Part shown: in pieces, positions 9,701 to 20,188 of the stretch
Position numbering within the stretch: the first letter of the stretch is position 1
Layout: every line of letters begins with the position of its first letter
Origin: Sphingobium sp. SYK-6
GTDB lineage: Bacteria; Pseudomonadota; Alphaproteobacteria; Sphingomonadales; Sphingomonadaceae
Direction: 5' to 3'
DNA: 64,000 bases
Assembly: GCF_000283515.1 (NCBI RefSeq)
Contig: NC_015976.1
Location: 3,442,501 to 3,506,500, forward strand
Translations under genes and position numbers: made by a program
Notes under the pieces: generated by a model
What the model was told of the DNA's origin: nothing
Databases searched by the model: none
What the model saw: only the letters and a program-made list of their open reading frames with translations

Positions 9701-10159
9701 GCGGTCAATGGCCATTTCCAGCGCCTGTTCACCACCCTGTTCGAAGGCGGCAGCGCGCATCTCGAACTCATCGAGAGCGACGATCCGCTGGAGGCCGGGC
9801 TGGAGATCATGGCCCAGCCCCCGGGCAAGCGCCTCACCACGCTGACGCTGCTGTCCGGCGGCGAGCAGGCGCTCACCGCCGTGGCGCTCATCTTCGGGCT
9901 GTTCCTCACCAATCCCGCGCCGATCTGCGTGCTGGACGAAGTCGACGCGCCGCTCGACGATGCCAATATCGAGCGCTTCTGTGGCCTGCTCGACCAGATG
10001 GTGCGCGACACCGCGACCCGCTATCTCATCGTCACGCACAATGCCGTGACGATGAGCCGCATGCATCGCCTGTTCGGCGTCACCATGGTGGAGCACGGCG
10101 TGAGCCGGCTCGTCTCCGTGGATCTGCAGGCGGCCGAGGAGCTTCTGGCCGCGGAGTGA
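6719..10159 (+). CDS. smc: Chromosome segregation ATPase SMC
   Basis: The structural maintenance of chromosomes ATPase, about 1146 residues, which with ScpA and ScpB condenses and resolves the origin region. Walker A is GPNGCGKS (about 31-38), followed by long coiled coils rich in Ala, Glu and Arg (about 160-490 and 640-940), a short hinge near 500-620, the ABC signature LSGGEQAL (about 1045) and Walker B VLDEVDAPLDD (about 1071). A TTG in frame just after the preceding stop would add 24 residues, but ATG at 6719 (MELRRLKLTGFKSF) matches the conserved SMC N-terminus. The reading frame is intact. It follows two DsbA-like genes, which is a positional link with no obvious functional one. Confidence 0.95.
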   Translation: MELRRLKLTGFKSFVEPTELRIEIGLTGIVGPNGCGKSNLLEAIRWVMGESSPKSMRGGGMDDVIFAGTATRPARDFAEVSLLAVQPPGIVLPSIDLGPEGELEVVRRIERGAGSAYRANGRDVRAKDVSLIFADAATGPHSPALVSQGKIAAVIAARPAERRAMLEEAAGIAGLHVRRKDAEQKLRASAANLARLDDILAEMDGRAASLRRQARAAERYTELSEKIQLAEGRALFARYREAAQAADQAARDAETAEALVRTAQDAQAAIAGEAQQAIDALAQARATANSAREAAAEARFRLERLSSERDEFVRRIADLEGQLARMAQDQEREGALAIDAAGAIERLQAEETTLAQRLKEARGSLPAFAARLAEAERASRDSEVSLAQAMARLAGEQAERRVAEARLATARQKLARAQGEVERIATALAQLPDPAPLAERQGAAEQARTQALADRAAAEQLMAAAALARETQTEAVATQQRVLAAAKATAAALDSEARALEKGLEGAGKGDRAIDSIGVDPGYERALAAALGDDLQAALGENGRARWSGAAITTDDPPLPADCEPLAAHVRAPDALARRLAQIAVAPEDGGQPLHVGQRLVTLDGRLRRWDGFVAQEGGAAAAERLIRINRLEAIARERPGIVAAVDAAGQALAAAEEALREANAQERAARAAASAAEDAARGAERTLAEVATMLERVAGRRADLDRRAAEAAADHAAAEQEMTGARAALDALPQGEETAAEVALFKTAAERCRAAIGQVQAEQTMVERAIGTDEERHKAIRAEVSGWRARAGDAARRIADMKARAETLGNDLAAIRGRPEALSAELDALALSAREGAERAEEARLAEAAAQDALSAAEKRLAAANEALSAAREARAGALARAEHAVARRKDIGQACGERFACPPPVLPGKLGFASEEVGHAADEQARHDRLVLDRERLGPVNLVAAAELAELEETQAKSRAESEELTTAINQLRGSIGHLNREGRQRLLAAFEAVNGHFQRLFTTLFEGGSAHLELIESDDPLEAGLEIMAQPPGKRLTTLTLLSGGEQALTAVALIFGLFLTNPAPICVLDEVDAPLDDANIERFCGLLDQMVRDTATRYLIVTHNAVTMSRMHRLFGVTMVEHGVSRLVSVDLQAAEELLAAE

Positions 10160-10526
10160 CCGCTCTGCCGTGGAGAACCTGGTCCATAGCTCCCTCCGCT
10201 GTGACGATGACAAATTTACACCATCACATGCTGGGACCAAATATCTAACCCATCTCCAGCAGAACATGTTCGTTAATAGCTTCGCTTATGCGACGACCGC
10301 CTGAATGGGACGCTGATCTCATCGCTGGCCCACGATCGGCTGGCGCCGAGAAACTGGTGCGACGATTGCAACCATAAACGCCCAGGTAGCGCGATAGGAG
10401 GGGTAACGCCCGCAAATGCTGCCAAGTCGCTTGCATAACACCGCTCGGATCGGCACATGGCAACCTGGACCGCCAGTTATATGCTTCGCTGTCCTGCCTT
10501 TACAACCCAAACAGCAGAGTCCTTCG
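10160..10526. other. AT-rich intergenic stretch without a recognisable gene
   Basis: This stretch marks the left side of a low-GC patch. Short open frames occur on both strands (for example 10245-10463 minus), but none shows a domain, a convincing start or a family resemblance that I can name. It probably holds the promoter of the downstream sulfotransferase gene. No tRNA, direct repeat or transposase remnant was found that would define an island boundary. Confidence 0.4.
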
Positions 10527-11303
10527 ATGCAAGTTTACTGGATCGCTTCCTACCCCCGATCGGGCAACACGTTTCTCCGCATTGTTTTACATCGCTTGTT
10601 TTTCGATGCTCGCTCAAACCTGCTGGATGATCGTCTTCCCGAATATGACCCAGGAAACTCTATCGAATTTATCGCAAAGGCGGAACGGATTTCGGAATCG
10701 ACAGGCGTCGTTTGGGGAAAGACACACGCGCCGGCCCCTCTCGAAAGCCCCTCGGTAAAAACCCGCGGAGCATGCTATATTTACCGTCACCCGCTCGACG
10801 TCTTTTTGTCAGGACTAAATTATATTTACCTTCAGGCAGATAATTCTCGCTTTCGAGAATACTTCATTGAGGGAATTCCAAAGTCCGTTAAGCAAATCGC
10901 GCACGATGGCGAGCTAGGACATTACTTCGATCTTTTTTTAAGAGAAGATGGCCTTCAGCCGTTCGAGGCATTTTCAGGAAAGTTATCCGAAAATTTGCAG
11001 AGCTGGGCGGAACGGCATTGGTCGGATCCGCAGCGCATTCTCATCGTCAATTATGGTCGACTTGTTTCCGACACCGAGGAAGTTATCAAACAATTGCTAC
11101 AGTCCGCCGAAATTGACCGACCAGATGCAGAGATCGTCAAAGCCGTTGAGTTCGCCAGAGCCGTGACCAAGCCGGACGGTGCATTCTATTGGCGCGGCGA
11201 AGGCGGTACATTCCGGAAATATCTTACGGCTGAGCAAATTGACATGTATTTTAATCGGTATGAAACGACCTGGCGACGTTTTGGGATCGAATATCAACGG
11301 TGA
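10527..11303 (+). CDS. Sulfotransferase domain protein, likely horizontally acquired
   Basis: A protein of 258 residues with the PAPS-dependent sulfotransferase fold. The 5'-phosphosulfate loop is PRSGNTFLR at residues 10-18, and the 3'-phosphate-binding segment is YRHPLDVFLSG at residues 86-96; both are in the expected spacing. The start at 10527 (MQVYWIASYP) was chosen because the fold begins there; the open frame extends further upstream without family features. Base composition is strikingly different from the neighbours (one 60-base line inside the gene is about one third GC). PAPS or APS metabolism is represented at 50.9-53.8 kb by sulfate reduction genes. Acceptor unknown: a carbohydrate, lipid or small molecule are all possible. 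Confidence 0.8.
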   Translation: MQVYWIASYPRSGNTFLRIVLHRLFFDARSNLLDDRLPEYDPGNSIEFIAKAERISESTGVVWGKTHAPAPLESPSVKTRGACYIYRHPLDVFLSGLNYIYLQADNSRFREYFIEGIPKSVKQIAHDGELGHYFDLFLREDGLQPFEAFSGKLSENLQSWAERHWSDPQRILIVNYGRLVSDTEEVIKQLLQSAEIDRPDAEIVKAVEFARAVTKPDGAFYWRGEGGTFRKYLTAEQIDMYFNRYETTWRRFGIEYQR

Positions 11304-11742
11304 AAACGATTCAGGTTGTTGAATATCTTGGGCGGTGGGGACAAATTCAAGGCAGAGCCATGTGCTTCGGTGAAGGCAGGCCTGTCCGTTGGAAAGCGAG
11401 CATAAGGCGGGAAGCATCCTCTTCTTCAGGGCGATAGCGCAGCTTGTCCCTGCGCGATGGCGAAATCGGGGCTGTCCTATTAGATCGGATCGAAGCATGA
11501 AATGTTTGAGCGCGGACGCCTTGGCTCTTTCTCTCCGCGAATACAGTAACATGCCGGCGAGCGCGCCGGGGCAATTTTTTCGCTGATAATGTGCCTTTCG
11601 TGTGACCTTTGGCATCGAGGCCGGCCGGTTTGACAGACGACCTGCAAGGAACCACCGCTCGAATCTGTCCACGCCGCCAAAACATTGGCAGGAAGGGTGC
11701 CTGTTCAACGGAAGAAATGAATGTCGATCAGCCCTAAGGGGG
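11304..11742. other. Non-coding tail of the low-GC patch
   Basis: No open frame here has a recognisable domain. Candidates such as 11347-11685 (minus) lack a ribosome-binding site and resemble nothing I know. The composition climbs back toward the genomic GC level by about 11600. I see no terminator with a T-tract, no inverted repeat pair and no integrase fragment. Confidence 0.4.
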
Positions 11743-12171
11743 CTACATCTCGAACGTCAGCTTGACGGATGGCGCGCTGCGCCCGGCTTCGCCGTGATAC
11801 ACCGCTTCGATGTTGTTGCCGTCGGGATCGAGCAGGAAAGCGCCATAATAACCGGGATGATATCTTGCCCGCACCCCGGGCGCGCCATTGTCCCTGCCGC
11901 CCGCTTCGAGACCAGCCGCGTAGAAGGCGTCCACCATCGCGCGGTCGGCCGCCTGGAAAGCGAGATGATGGCGACCGGTCAGGACACCGGCAGCCTCCGG
12001 ACCGTCGGGCCCGGAGACGAACAGCTCGTCCGCCCAGAAATCATGCGGAGAATTGCTCTCCACCGGAATGTTCAGCACCTTGAGGATCGCCTCATAGAAA
12101 CGCCGGCTCGCTGCCAGATCGGCAACCACCAGTTGCAGATGATCGATCAGTCGCCCGCGATGCAGTTCCAT
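11743..12171 (-). CDS. VOC superfamily (glyoxalase/bleomycin-resistance fold) protein
   Basis: A metal-dependent VOC-fold protein of 142 residues. A first half-motif is LIDHLQLVVADLAASRRFYE (the first metal ligand H and the beta-alpha-beta start) and the closing half is FLLDPDGNNIEAVYH, with the terminal Glu ligand. The start is the ATG after GGAGGAGGTCCG, an excellent ribosome-binding site, so the upstream 19-codon extension is not used. The family includes glyoxalases, extradiol dioxygenases and fosfomycin or bleomycin resistance proteins; the sequence does not select a substrate. It stands alone at the right edge of the AT-rich patch. Confidence 0.82.
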   Translation of the reverse strand: MELHRGRLIDHLQLVVADLAASRRFYEAILKVLNIPVESNSPHDFWADELFVSGPDGPEAAGVLTGRHHLAFQAADRAMVDAFYAAGLEAGGRDNGAPGVRARYHPGYYGAFLLDPDGNNIEAVYHGEAGRSAPSVKLTFEM

Positions 12172-12378
12172 CGGACCTCCTCCTTCGTCCCCTCGCAACG
12201 CAACGGTCGCTCTTCGGCTTCGCCGCAAAAATGCCGGATGCCCGATCGGATCGCAAGGCGGTCATGCCCGGCGCAGCACAGGGAAGATCCGAATAGGAAG
12301 GCGGGCGAAGGCTATCCGGCCTTCGCTGCACTTTACCGCCGGGCGGTCTACGGGCCCGGCGGCAGTTGTCTCAACGTC

Positions 12379-12930
12379 TCAGTTCGGCGCCTTGCTGATG
12401 TCCACCTTTTCCACCCATTCGGGATAGAAGGTCGGCTCGCGCGTGGACCAGCCGGCGGCGGTCGCGGCGGCTTCGCTGATCGACTGGAGCAGCGCGCGGC
12501 GGCGCTCGGGGTGGAGATGCGGCAGGCTGGCGGCGGCGCAGAAGGCGCCCGGCAGCCACGGCCGCGAATGTGCGCCGATCAGCCGCTCGTAGAGGAAGCG
12601 ATAGGCAGAAAAGCTGTTGAGCCGGTTCTGCCCGAGATCGAAGGCTGAGACAGTGACCAGCGGCGCCATGAACGGCTCGACCTGATCGAGGCCGCTGTCG
12701 TCCGGCACCCGTGCCTTGATTTCCTGGAGCCTGTCATAGAGGCGGGTCTGTGCGCGAATGCTGGCTTCCTCCACCACGTCGCGTCCCCAGGTCTGCATGG
12801 GTTCGCCGCGATGCAGGGCCACGTCGAGCGAGCGGCGGATATAGCGCTGGGTCGCGGCGGGGAAGGACGCGAATTCGCGCAATTCCGCCAGGGCGATGGC
12901 TCCGTCCGTCGGCTTAGCGTGCTGACCCAT
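12379..12930 (-). CDS. Unknown 183-residue protein
   Basis: I do not recognise the family. The start was set at ATG 12930 because GGAGGCAGCT lies directly before it; an in-frame ATG at 12945 is possible. The protein is soluble, mainly helical in appearance, with no signal peptide, and contains several conserved-looking aromatic and charged segments (for example FSAYRFLYERLIGAHSRPWL). Codon use fits the genome. It is separated from its neighbours by about 200 bases (left) and over 400 bases (right), so it is probably a single-gene unit. Confidence 0.55.
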   Translation of the reverse strand: MGQHAKPTDGAIALAELREFASFPAATQRYIRRSLDVALHRGEPMQTWGRDVVEEASIRAQTRLYDRLQEIKARVPDDSGLDQVEPFMAPLVTVSAFDLGQNRLNSFSAYRFLYERLIGAHSRPWLPGAFCAAASLPHLHPERRRALLQSISEAAATAAGWSTREPTFYPEWVEKVDISKAPN

Positions 12931-13357
12931 AGCTGCCTCCATCAATCGTGTCGTAACGTGATGATGAGCCCGAAATGGTTACTGGGACCTTAAGCATCCG
13001 TTACGCAACATTCATGCAACATATGGGATCAGATTCCCTTGTGCGCCGCAACAGAAAAATGCGAAACATCGCACCGGGGCGGCACAAATTCTCGCCTTGA
13101 GTGGCAGAAAAAGGACAAATTCCGGGAGAAAACGACGCGTCGGGCCCTTCGCTCCACGAATGCCGCATCGCGAAAGAAAAACAGCGCCTCATCGCCAGTC
13201 CGCGACCGAACCCGCGCCCCGGTCACAGGCCGGGTGCGGAAAGTCTAGCCGCTCGCCGCGCAGGTTCAAGCCCCGCCGCCTCGGTTCGTCGCATCGCAGC
13301 TACGCCACGACTCATCGATCCGGCGAAGTCCCGGTTCAACCCGGGGATGGGCCGCCT
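12931..13357. other. Intergenic region with promoter of the unknown gene at 12379-12930
   Basis: The stretch carries no credible gene. A TTAA-N7-TTAC sequence at 12990-13004 is one base away from the CtrA consensus and sits 60-75 bases upstream of the start of the unknown gene; this could be chance. The remainder is GC-rich with short open frames that lack features. Confidence 0.3.
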
Positions 13358-14269
13358 TCAGATCGCCTTTGCCGGCTCGATCCGGGGCGCGCTCCTGAAC
13401 AGTTCGCCGAAAGGATCGTCCTCGCCCTCGGGAGCGGGCGCCTCGCGCACGGTCGCGCGGCGCATGTCGCGCCGCTCGTTCCAGTCGAACTGGCCGCCCT
13501 TGTGGAACACGGCGAGATTGTCCCAGATCACCATGTCGCCAGGCGCATAGTCGACGCTGATGACATATTTGTCCTGGGTCACGAAGTCGTTGAGATAATC
13601 GATGAGCTCGCGGCTCTCTTCCCAGCTCCAGCCGACCACGCGATAGCAATGCGCGCCGGCGTAGATCATCTTGCGGCCCGAGCCTTTGTGCGGGGAAACG
13701 AGCTTGTGCACCGGCCGGTGGCGCTCCTCGATCTGCGCGCGCGTGATGTCCGCGCCGCCCTGCTTGCGCGACCACCAGAGGCTGTGCTCGCATTCGAGCG
13801 TCTCGATGCGGTCCTTCACATCCTGGGGCAGGTCGTCATAGGCCGAGCGCGCGTCGGCAAACCAGGTCGGCCCGCCGGTCGAGGGCACCTCGACCGCGCG
13901 CAGCATCGAATAGGATGTGCGCAGGTCCATGAAGGACGAATCGGTGTGCCAGATCTGGTCGCCCTTGCGATAGGTCGTGGCAGCCGGGTCCCAGTTGATC
14001 TCGCCCTTCGCGTTGAGATTGCCGGCATTGAACAGATAGAGGCGCGGCCTGTCCTCGCGGGGCGGCAGGCTTTCGAGATGGCCGAAGTTGCGCGCGAAGG
14101 CGATCTGCCCGTCATCGTCGAGCCCGGTATCGCGATAGACGGTGACGCCCCATTGGTCCTGCAGGGCAATGAGCTGCTGCACCGTCTGCGGGTCCAGCGG
14201 CTTGCTGATGTCCACGCCGGAAATCTCTGCGCCGAAGCGGGGGGTTATGGGTGTAGCGGTAACAGCCAT
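13358..14269 (-). CDS. TauD/TfdA-family Fe(II)/2-oxoglutarate dioxygenase
   Basis: A 303-residue non-haem iron dioxygenase that couples 2-oxoglutarate decarboxylation to substrate hydroxylation. The facial triad is visible: H108 and D110 in IWHTDSSF and the distal H256 in NLAVFHKGG; R271 in RRATV binds 2-oxoglutarate. The N-terminal PLTPRFGAEISGVDIS-like segment (here ITPRFGAEISGVDISKPL) is typical of taurine, sulfonate and phenoxyacetate dioxygenases. The substrate is not determinable; phenoxyalkanoate (TfdA-like), alkylsulfate or taurine types are all possible, and no transporter or pathway gene is adjacent. A near-perfect palindrome sits 14 bases upstream of the start, suggesting a dedicated repressor. 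Confidence 0.87.
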   Translation of the reverse strand: MAVTATPITPRFGAEISGVDISKPLDPQTVQQLIALQDQWGVTVYRDTGLDDDGQIAFARNFGHLESLPPREDRPRLYLFNAGNLNAKGEINWDPAATTYRKGDQIWHTDSSFMDLRTSYSMLRAVEVPSTGGPTWFADARSAYDDLPQDVKDRIETLECEHSLWWSRKQGGADITRAQIEERHRPVHKLVSPHKGSGRKMIYAGAHCYRVVGWSWEESRELIDYLNDFVTQDKYVISVDYAPGDMVIWDNLAVFHKGGQFDWNERRDMRRATVREAPAPEGEDDPFGELFRSAPRIEPAKAI

Positions 14270-14282
14270 GACAACTCTCCTA

Positions 14283-14304
14283 TCACGATAGGTATCTGTC
14301 GTGA
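14283..14304. promoter_or_regulatory. Candidate operator palindrome upstream of the TauD/TfdA gene
   Basis: TCACGATAG-GTAT-CTGTCGTGA is an inverted repeat with 8 of 9 matched arm bases and a 4-base spacer, ending about 14 bases before the dioxygenase start codon. Such symmetry at the start of a catabolic gene is typical of a TetR, GntR or MarR-type operator. No regulator gene is adjacent, so the regulator would be encoded elsewhere. Confidence 0.5.
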
Positions 14305-14429
14305 ATTGCGCTAGTTGTCAAGTTCCACTCTGGAAACGCGCTTGTCCCAGCCGGAAACCGGCCATCCCCGACAAGGACCGGGCACCCGTTACGGCGCCCG
14401 CCCCTCATGCGGGGCGATGGTCCGGACGA

Positions 14430-14780
14430 TCAGGGCTGGCGCGGTCCGCACTGGCTGTAGTCGCCCGCCTTGCAGGCCGCGACCGCCGCTTCCCAGCGCG
14501 CCTGGTCCTCGGCGGCCTTGGCCTTGATGGCGGCAACCTGCGCATCATGCTCGCGCAGCGCCCGCTTGTAGGCGACGTCCCGTGCCGCCTGCTCCTCGGC
14601 CACGGCCGCCTTGCGCGCCTGATAGTCCGCGACCAGATCGGCGGCGAGCTTCGCCTGCTCGGCATTGAGCGCGCGGCGTTCCTCCTGGATTTCCGGCGGG
14701 TCCTGCGCCAGCGCGCCGCTTGCCATGCTCAGCAAGGCTGCCGTAAGAAAAGCGCCCCGCATCAAGCTGCCATGTCGCAT
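14430..14780 (-). CDS. Small periplasmic coiled-coil protein
   Basis: A protein of 116 residues with a signal peptide (MRHGSLMRGAFLTAALLSMASGALA, cleavage before QDPP) followed by an Ala-, Glu-, Lys-rich helical stretch to a short tail with two cysteines (VAACKAGDYSQCGPRQP). The start at 14780 is backed by AAGGAGACAGAC at the proper distance. Function unknown; the composition suggests a rod-like periplasmic protein. It is divergent from uvrA with about 250 bases between. Confidence 0.6.
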   Translation of the reverse strand: MRHGSLMRGAFLTAALLSMASGALAQDPPEIQEERRALNAEQAKLAADLVADYQARKAAVAEEQAARDVAYKRALREHDAQVAAIKAKAAEDQARWEAAVAACKAGDYSQCGPRQP

Positions 14781-15008
14781 GTCTGTCTCCTTGCTATCCA
14801 TGTTCGCTGCCGTCCCGCCCGCGCGCCTTCCGGCGAACGCCGCAGGGCAGAGGCTGCCCCTGAAATAGAGCCCGCCACCTTGACCTGCCATGACCAGGAT
14901 CAAGACGGCGCGCCTCCCCTTGGCGCGAGACCATGCGACGACCCGTCGCCACCTGCCCTTGTTATTGCCCCCCTGCACTTCCTATCTTGCCCTCTGGATT
15001 CCCCGGAA

Positions 15009-15023
15009 GAACGAAGATAGAAC
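15009..15023. promoter_or_regulatory. LexA (SOS) box of uvrA
   Basis: GAAC-N7-GAAC (GAAC, GAAGATA, GAAC) is the alphaproteobacterial LexA direct repeat GTTC-N7-GTTC read on the other strand, placed 7 bases before the uvrA ATG. The alphaproteobacterial LexA motif is established knowledge; uvrA is an SOS gene in most lineages. The site would place uvrA under SOS control. Confidence 0.75.
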
Positions 15024-15030
15024 AGCGGAC

Positions 15031-18054
<3,024 letters not shown>

Positions 18055-18176
18055 TTTTCCGCCCCGTCGGGGGAATGGCAAACGAGGCGCTGCGCGAGGC
18101 TGTGGGAGCGCAGGGCATTGGCGCGCCTTGCTCGCTCTCCTCCCACATTGCGACGGACGAGGATCACGGCTCCCAC

Positions 18177-18213
18177 GGCAGGCGGGTTAGCCTCCCTTGC
18201 GGAACCGCCTGCC
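18177..18213. repeat. Hairpin between uvrA and the lipoprotein gene
   Basis: The arms GGCAGGCGG and CCGCCTGCC (9 bases, perfect) enclose a 19-base loop. There is no T-tract, so this is not a classical terminator; it could be a palindromic repeat element or a processing/attenuation structure downstream of uvrA. Confidence 0.45.
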
Positions 18214-18289
18214 GCGCCCGACCATTCTCCCCGGTGGAGAGGCGGACGCTCTGTGCCCGTCCTCCGCTCTGCAATGAAAGGCCAGACTC

Positions 18290-18652
18290 ATGACTATTCC
18301 CCACGCCCGCGCCCTTTTCCTCGCGCCCGTCGCTCTTGTCCTCGCGCTGCCGCTCGGCGCCTGCAGCGACTATGGCAATGACCGGCCGCGTTACGGCTAT
18401 CGCGGCGACGGCCATCGCGGCGGCGAGCATGTGATGGGCCGGGGCGACCGGGTCTATCGGGATCGCGACGGCAATTATTACTGCCAGAAGCCGGACGGCA
18501 CGCGCGGCACCATCATCGGCGGTCTCGCCGGTGGCGTGCTCGGCAACGTCATCGCGCCGGACGGCAACAAGACGCTGGGCACCATCCTCGGCGCGGCGGG
18601 TGGCGCGGTCATCGGGCGCGAGGTGGATCGCGGCCAGGTGCGCTGCCGCTGA
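18290..18652 (+). CDS. Glycine-zipper outer-membrane lipoprotein
   Basis: A 120-residue protein with a lipoprotein signal (lipobox LGAC at about 22-25), a Tyr/Arg/Gly/Asp-rich middle (YGNDRPRYGYRGDGHRGG) and a C-terminal glycine-zipper segment (GTIIGGLAGGVLGNVIAP..., TILGAAGGAVIGREV) like the 17 kDa surface antigen family. It should be lipid-anchored and insert its zipper in the outer membrane. No T-rich promoter or terminator was resolved. Confidence 0.75.
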   Translation: MTIPHARALFLAPVALVLALPLGACSDYGNDRPRYGYRGDGHRGGEHVMGRGDRVYRDRDGNYYCQKPDGTRGTIIGGLAGGVLGNVIAPDGNKTLGTILGAAGGAVIGREVDRGQVRCR

Positions 18653-18764
18653 GACGCGGCGGGCGGCGCGGGCCGGCCCTGCCCTCCCGGCAGGAACCGG
18701 CCCTGCCGCCGCACGTTGGCTGCTGGAGAGCGGGGCGCATTCGCCCCCACGAAAGGAGAGAATC

Positions 18765-19067
18765 ATGCTGAGGACTTTTCTGACCGGCGCCGTCGCTGCG
18801 TTCATCGGCAGCCGGCTCATCCGGGCGAACCGGGAGGGCAAGCTCGAAGGGCCCAAGCAGCGCCTGCGCGAAGGCGCGGAACGAGCGCGCTCCAGGCTCG
18901 ATCAGCGCTGGAGCGATGCGGCCAAGAGCGCCTCGTCCGCCCGCCGCGCGCCGCCTGCCACGCCCAAAAGCAAGGCCACGAAAACGCCGGCGATGGACGA
19001 TGTCTCCAGCCCCGCCGCTGCCCATCCCTGGCCGGTCGATCCCAAGGCGATGCCGCAGGAAAGCTGA
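18765..19067 (+). CDS. Small protein with an N-terminal hydrophobic segment
   Basis: A 100-residue protein starting MLRTFLTGAVAAFIGSRLIRANREGK, with GAAAGGAGAG-like GAAAGGAGAGAATC ribosome-binding site ahead of ATG. The short hydrophobic N-terminus probably inserts in the inner membrane, followed by a basic, Ala- and Arg-rich cytoplasmic part and a Pro-rich tail. Function unknown. Translated from the same strand and 112 bases after the glycine-zipper lipoprotein. Confidence 0.55.
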   Translation: MLRTFLTGAVAAFIGSRLIRANREGKLEGPKQRLREGAERARSRLDQRWSDAAKSASSARRAPPATPKSKATKTPAMDDVSSPAAAHPWPVDPKAMPQES

Positions 19068-19145
19068 ACCGCCCGCCCGGGCTTCGCCGCGTCCGCGAGG
19101 GAAGAGCACCCCGCCGCCCAATGACATGGGGCGGCGGCGGCCCGT

Positions 19146-19562
19146 TCAGCGGCGCTCGACCAGGCGAATCAGCGCCTCGCTCTGCTGCCTGCGCAAGGCC
19201 CCTTCGATGCCTTGGTCCTTTTCCAGCGCTTCCCGGATGCGGCAGATCTCGATATCGGTCAGATGCTCGATGCCGATATAGTCATTGCGCGCGGTCTTCA
19301 TCGCGCGGATGAGCTCGTCGAGCTTCACCTGCATGGCGCTCGCGTCGCGGTTCTGGGCGTTCTGGATGAGGAACACCATCAGGAAGGTGACGATCGTCGT
19401 CCCTGTGTTGATGACCAGCTGCCAGGTGTCCGACCACTGGAAGATCGGGCCGCTGATGCCCCACACGATGATCGTGCCCAGCGCCAGGAAGAAGGTTTTC
19501 GGCTGACCGGCCAGTGTCGCCATGCGGCTGGCGATATCGGAGAAGAAGCGATCCATGGACAT
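19146..19562 (-). CDS. Low-affinity iron permease-like membrane protein
   Basis: A 138-residue protein resembling the low-affinity iron permease family (PF04120-like). Two membrane segments are clear (FFLALGTIIVWGISGPIF and LVINTGTTIVTFLMVFLIQNAQNRD), followed by a cytoplasmic helical domain ending with VERR. The motif WSDTWQLVINTGTTIVTFLMV...QNRD is typical of the family. ATG at 19562 has GGAG before it. It is convergent with the small basic protein at 18765 and divergent to a lipoprotein gene. A transport role is inferred from the family name only. Confidence 0.78.
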   Translation of the reverse strand: MSMDRFFSDIASRMATLAGQPKTFFLALGTIIVWGISGPIFQWSDTWQLVINTGTTIVTFLMVFLIQNAQNRDASAMQVKLDELIRAMKTARNDYIGIEHLTDIEICRIREALEKDQGIEGALRRQQSEALIRLVERR

Positions 19563-19715
19563 GCAGCTCCATCGGCGGGCGACCATGCGGCCCGCGGGGT
19601 AACCCATGCGATGCGTCGGCGCGGCGCGCGCGTCAATCGGCTTCTCCCCCGCCGGGCTGCCGCCGGATCGCCCTGCCCCTTTGCGCGCACCACGCGGCGA
19701 TCTATAGGAAGCCCC

Positions 19716-20078
19716 ATGCCCATGCCCGCCCCACTCGTTCACACGCCCCGTCCCGCCCTCTCGCGCCGTGCCGCTTTCGCTCTGGCGCCGCTTTGCGCCC
19801 TCCTCGCGCTTTCCGCCTGCGCCACGCCGGAAGCGCAGCTGCGCCAGGGCCTCGTCAATGCCGGGCTCAGCGAGCCGATGGCGCGCTGCATGGCAAGGCC
19901 GATGGTCGAGAAGCTCAGCACCGGCCAGCTCATGAAGCTGCGCTCGCTCGGCAGGACAGCCGATCTCGATCCGAGCCGCACCAGCTATAACGAACTGATG
20001 CGCCACCTGCGCGCGATGCAGGATCCGGAGATCATTCGCGTCACTGCGTCCGCGGCGCTGGGCTGCTCGCTCGGCTGA
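19716..20078 (+). CDS. Small putative lipoprotein
   Basis: A 120-residue protein with a lipobox LSAC ([16 protein letters not shown]), followed by a compact helical domain with conserved-looking Cys residues ([14 protein letters not shown] and the terminal AALGCSLG). Function unknown. The start at 19716 has GGAAG before it. The gene is 110 bases before sucC. Confidence 0.6.
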   Translation: MPMPAPLVHTPRPALSRRAAFALAPLCALLALSACATPEAQLRQGLVNAGLSEPMARCMARPMVEKLSTGQLMKLRSLGRTADLDPSRTSYNELMRHLRAMQDPEIIRVTASAALGCSLG

Positions 20079-20188
20079 GCGGCGCCTGCCGGCCAGCGTC
20101 CGGCCGGATCACTTCGCAACTTTGCAACGCACTTTCCGGCGCAGGGCGCTATGGCGCTCCCATCCCTCTCGCTCAGGAAAATGCGTCC

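Noticed and set aside
10245..10463. Short minus-strand open frame in the AT-rich patch as a transposase remnant
   Set aside because: No convincing similarity to a transposase or integrase in any frame.
12990..13004. TTAA-N7-TTAC as a CtrA-binding site
   Set aside because: One mismatch to the consensus and no other support; kept only as a remark in the intergenic entry.
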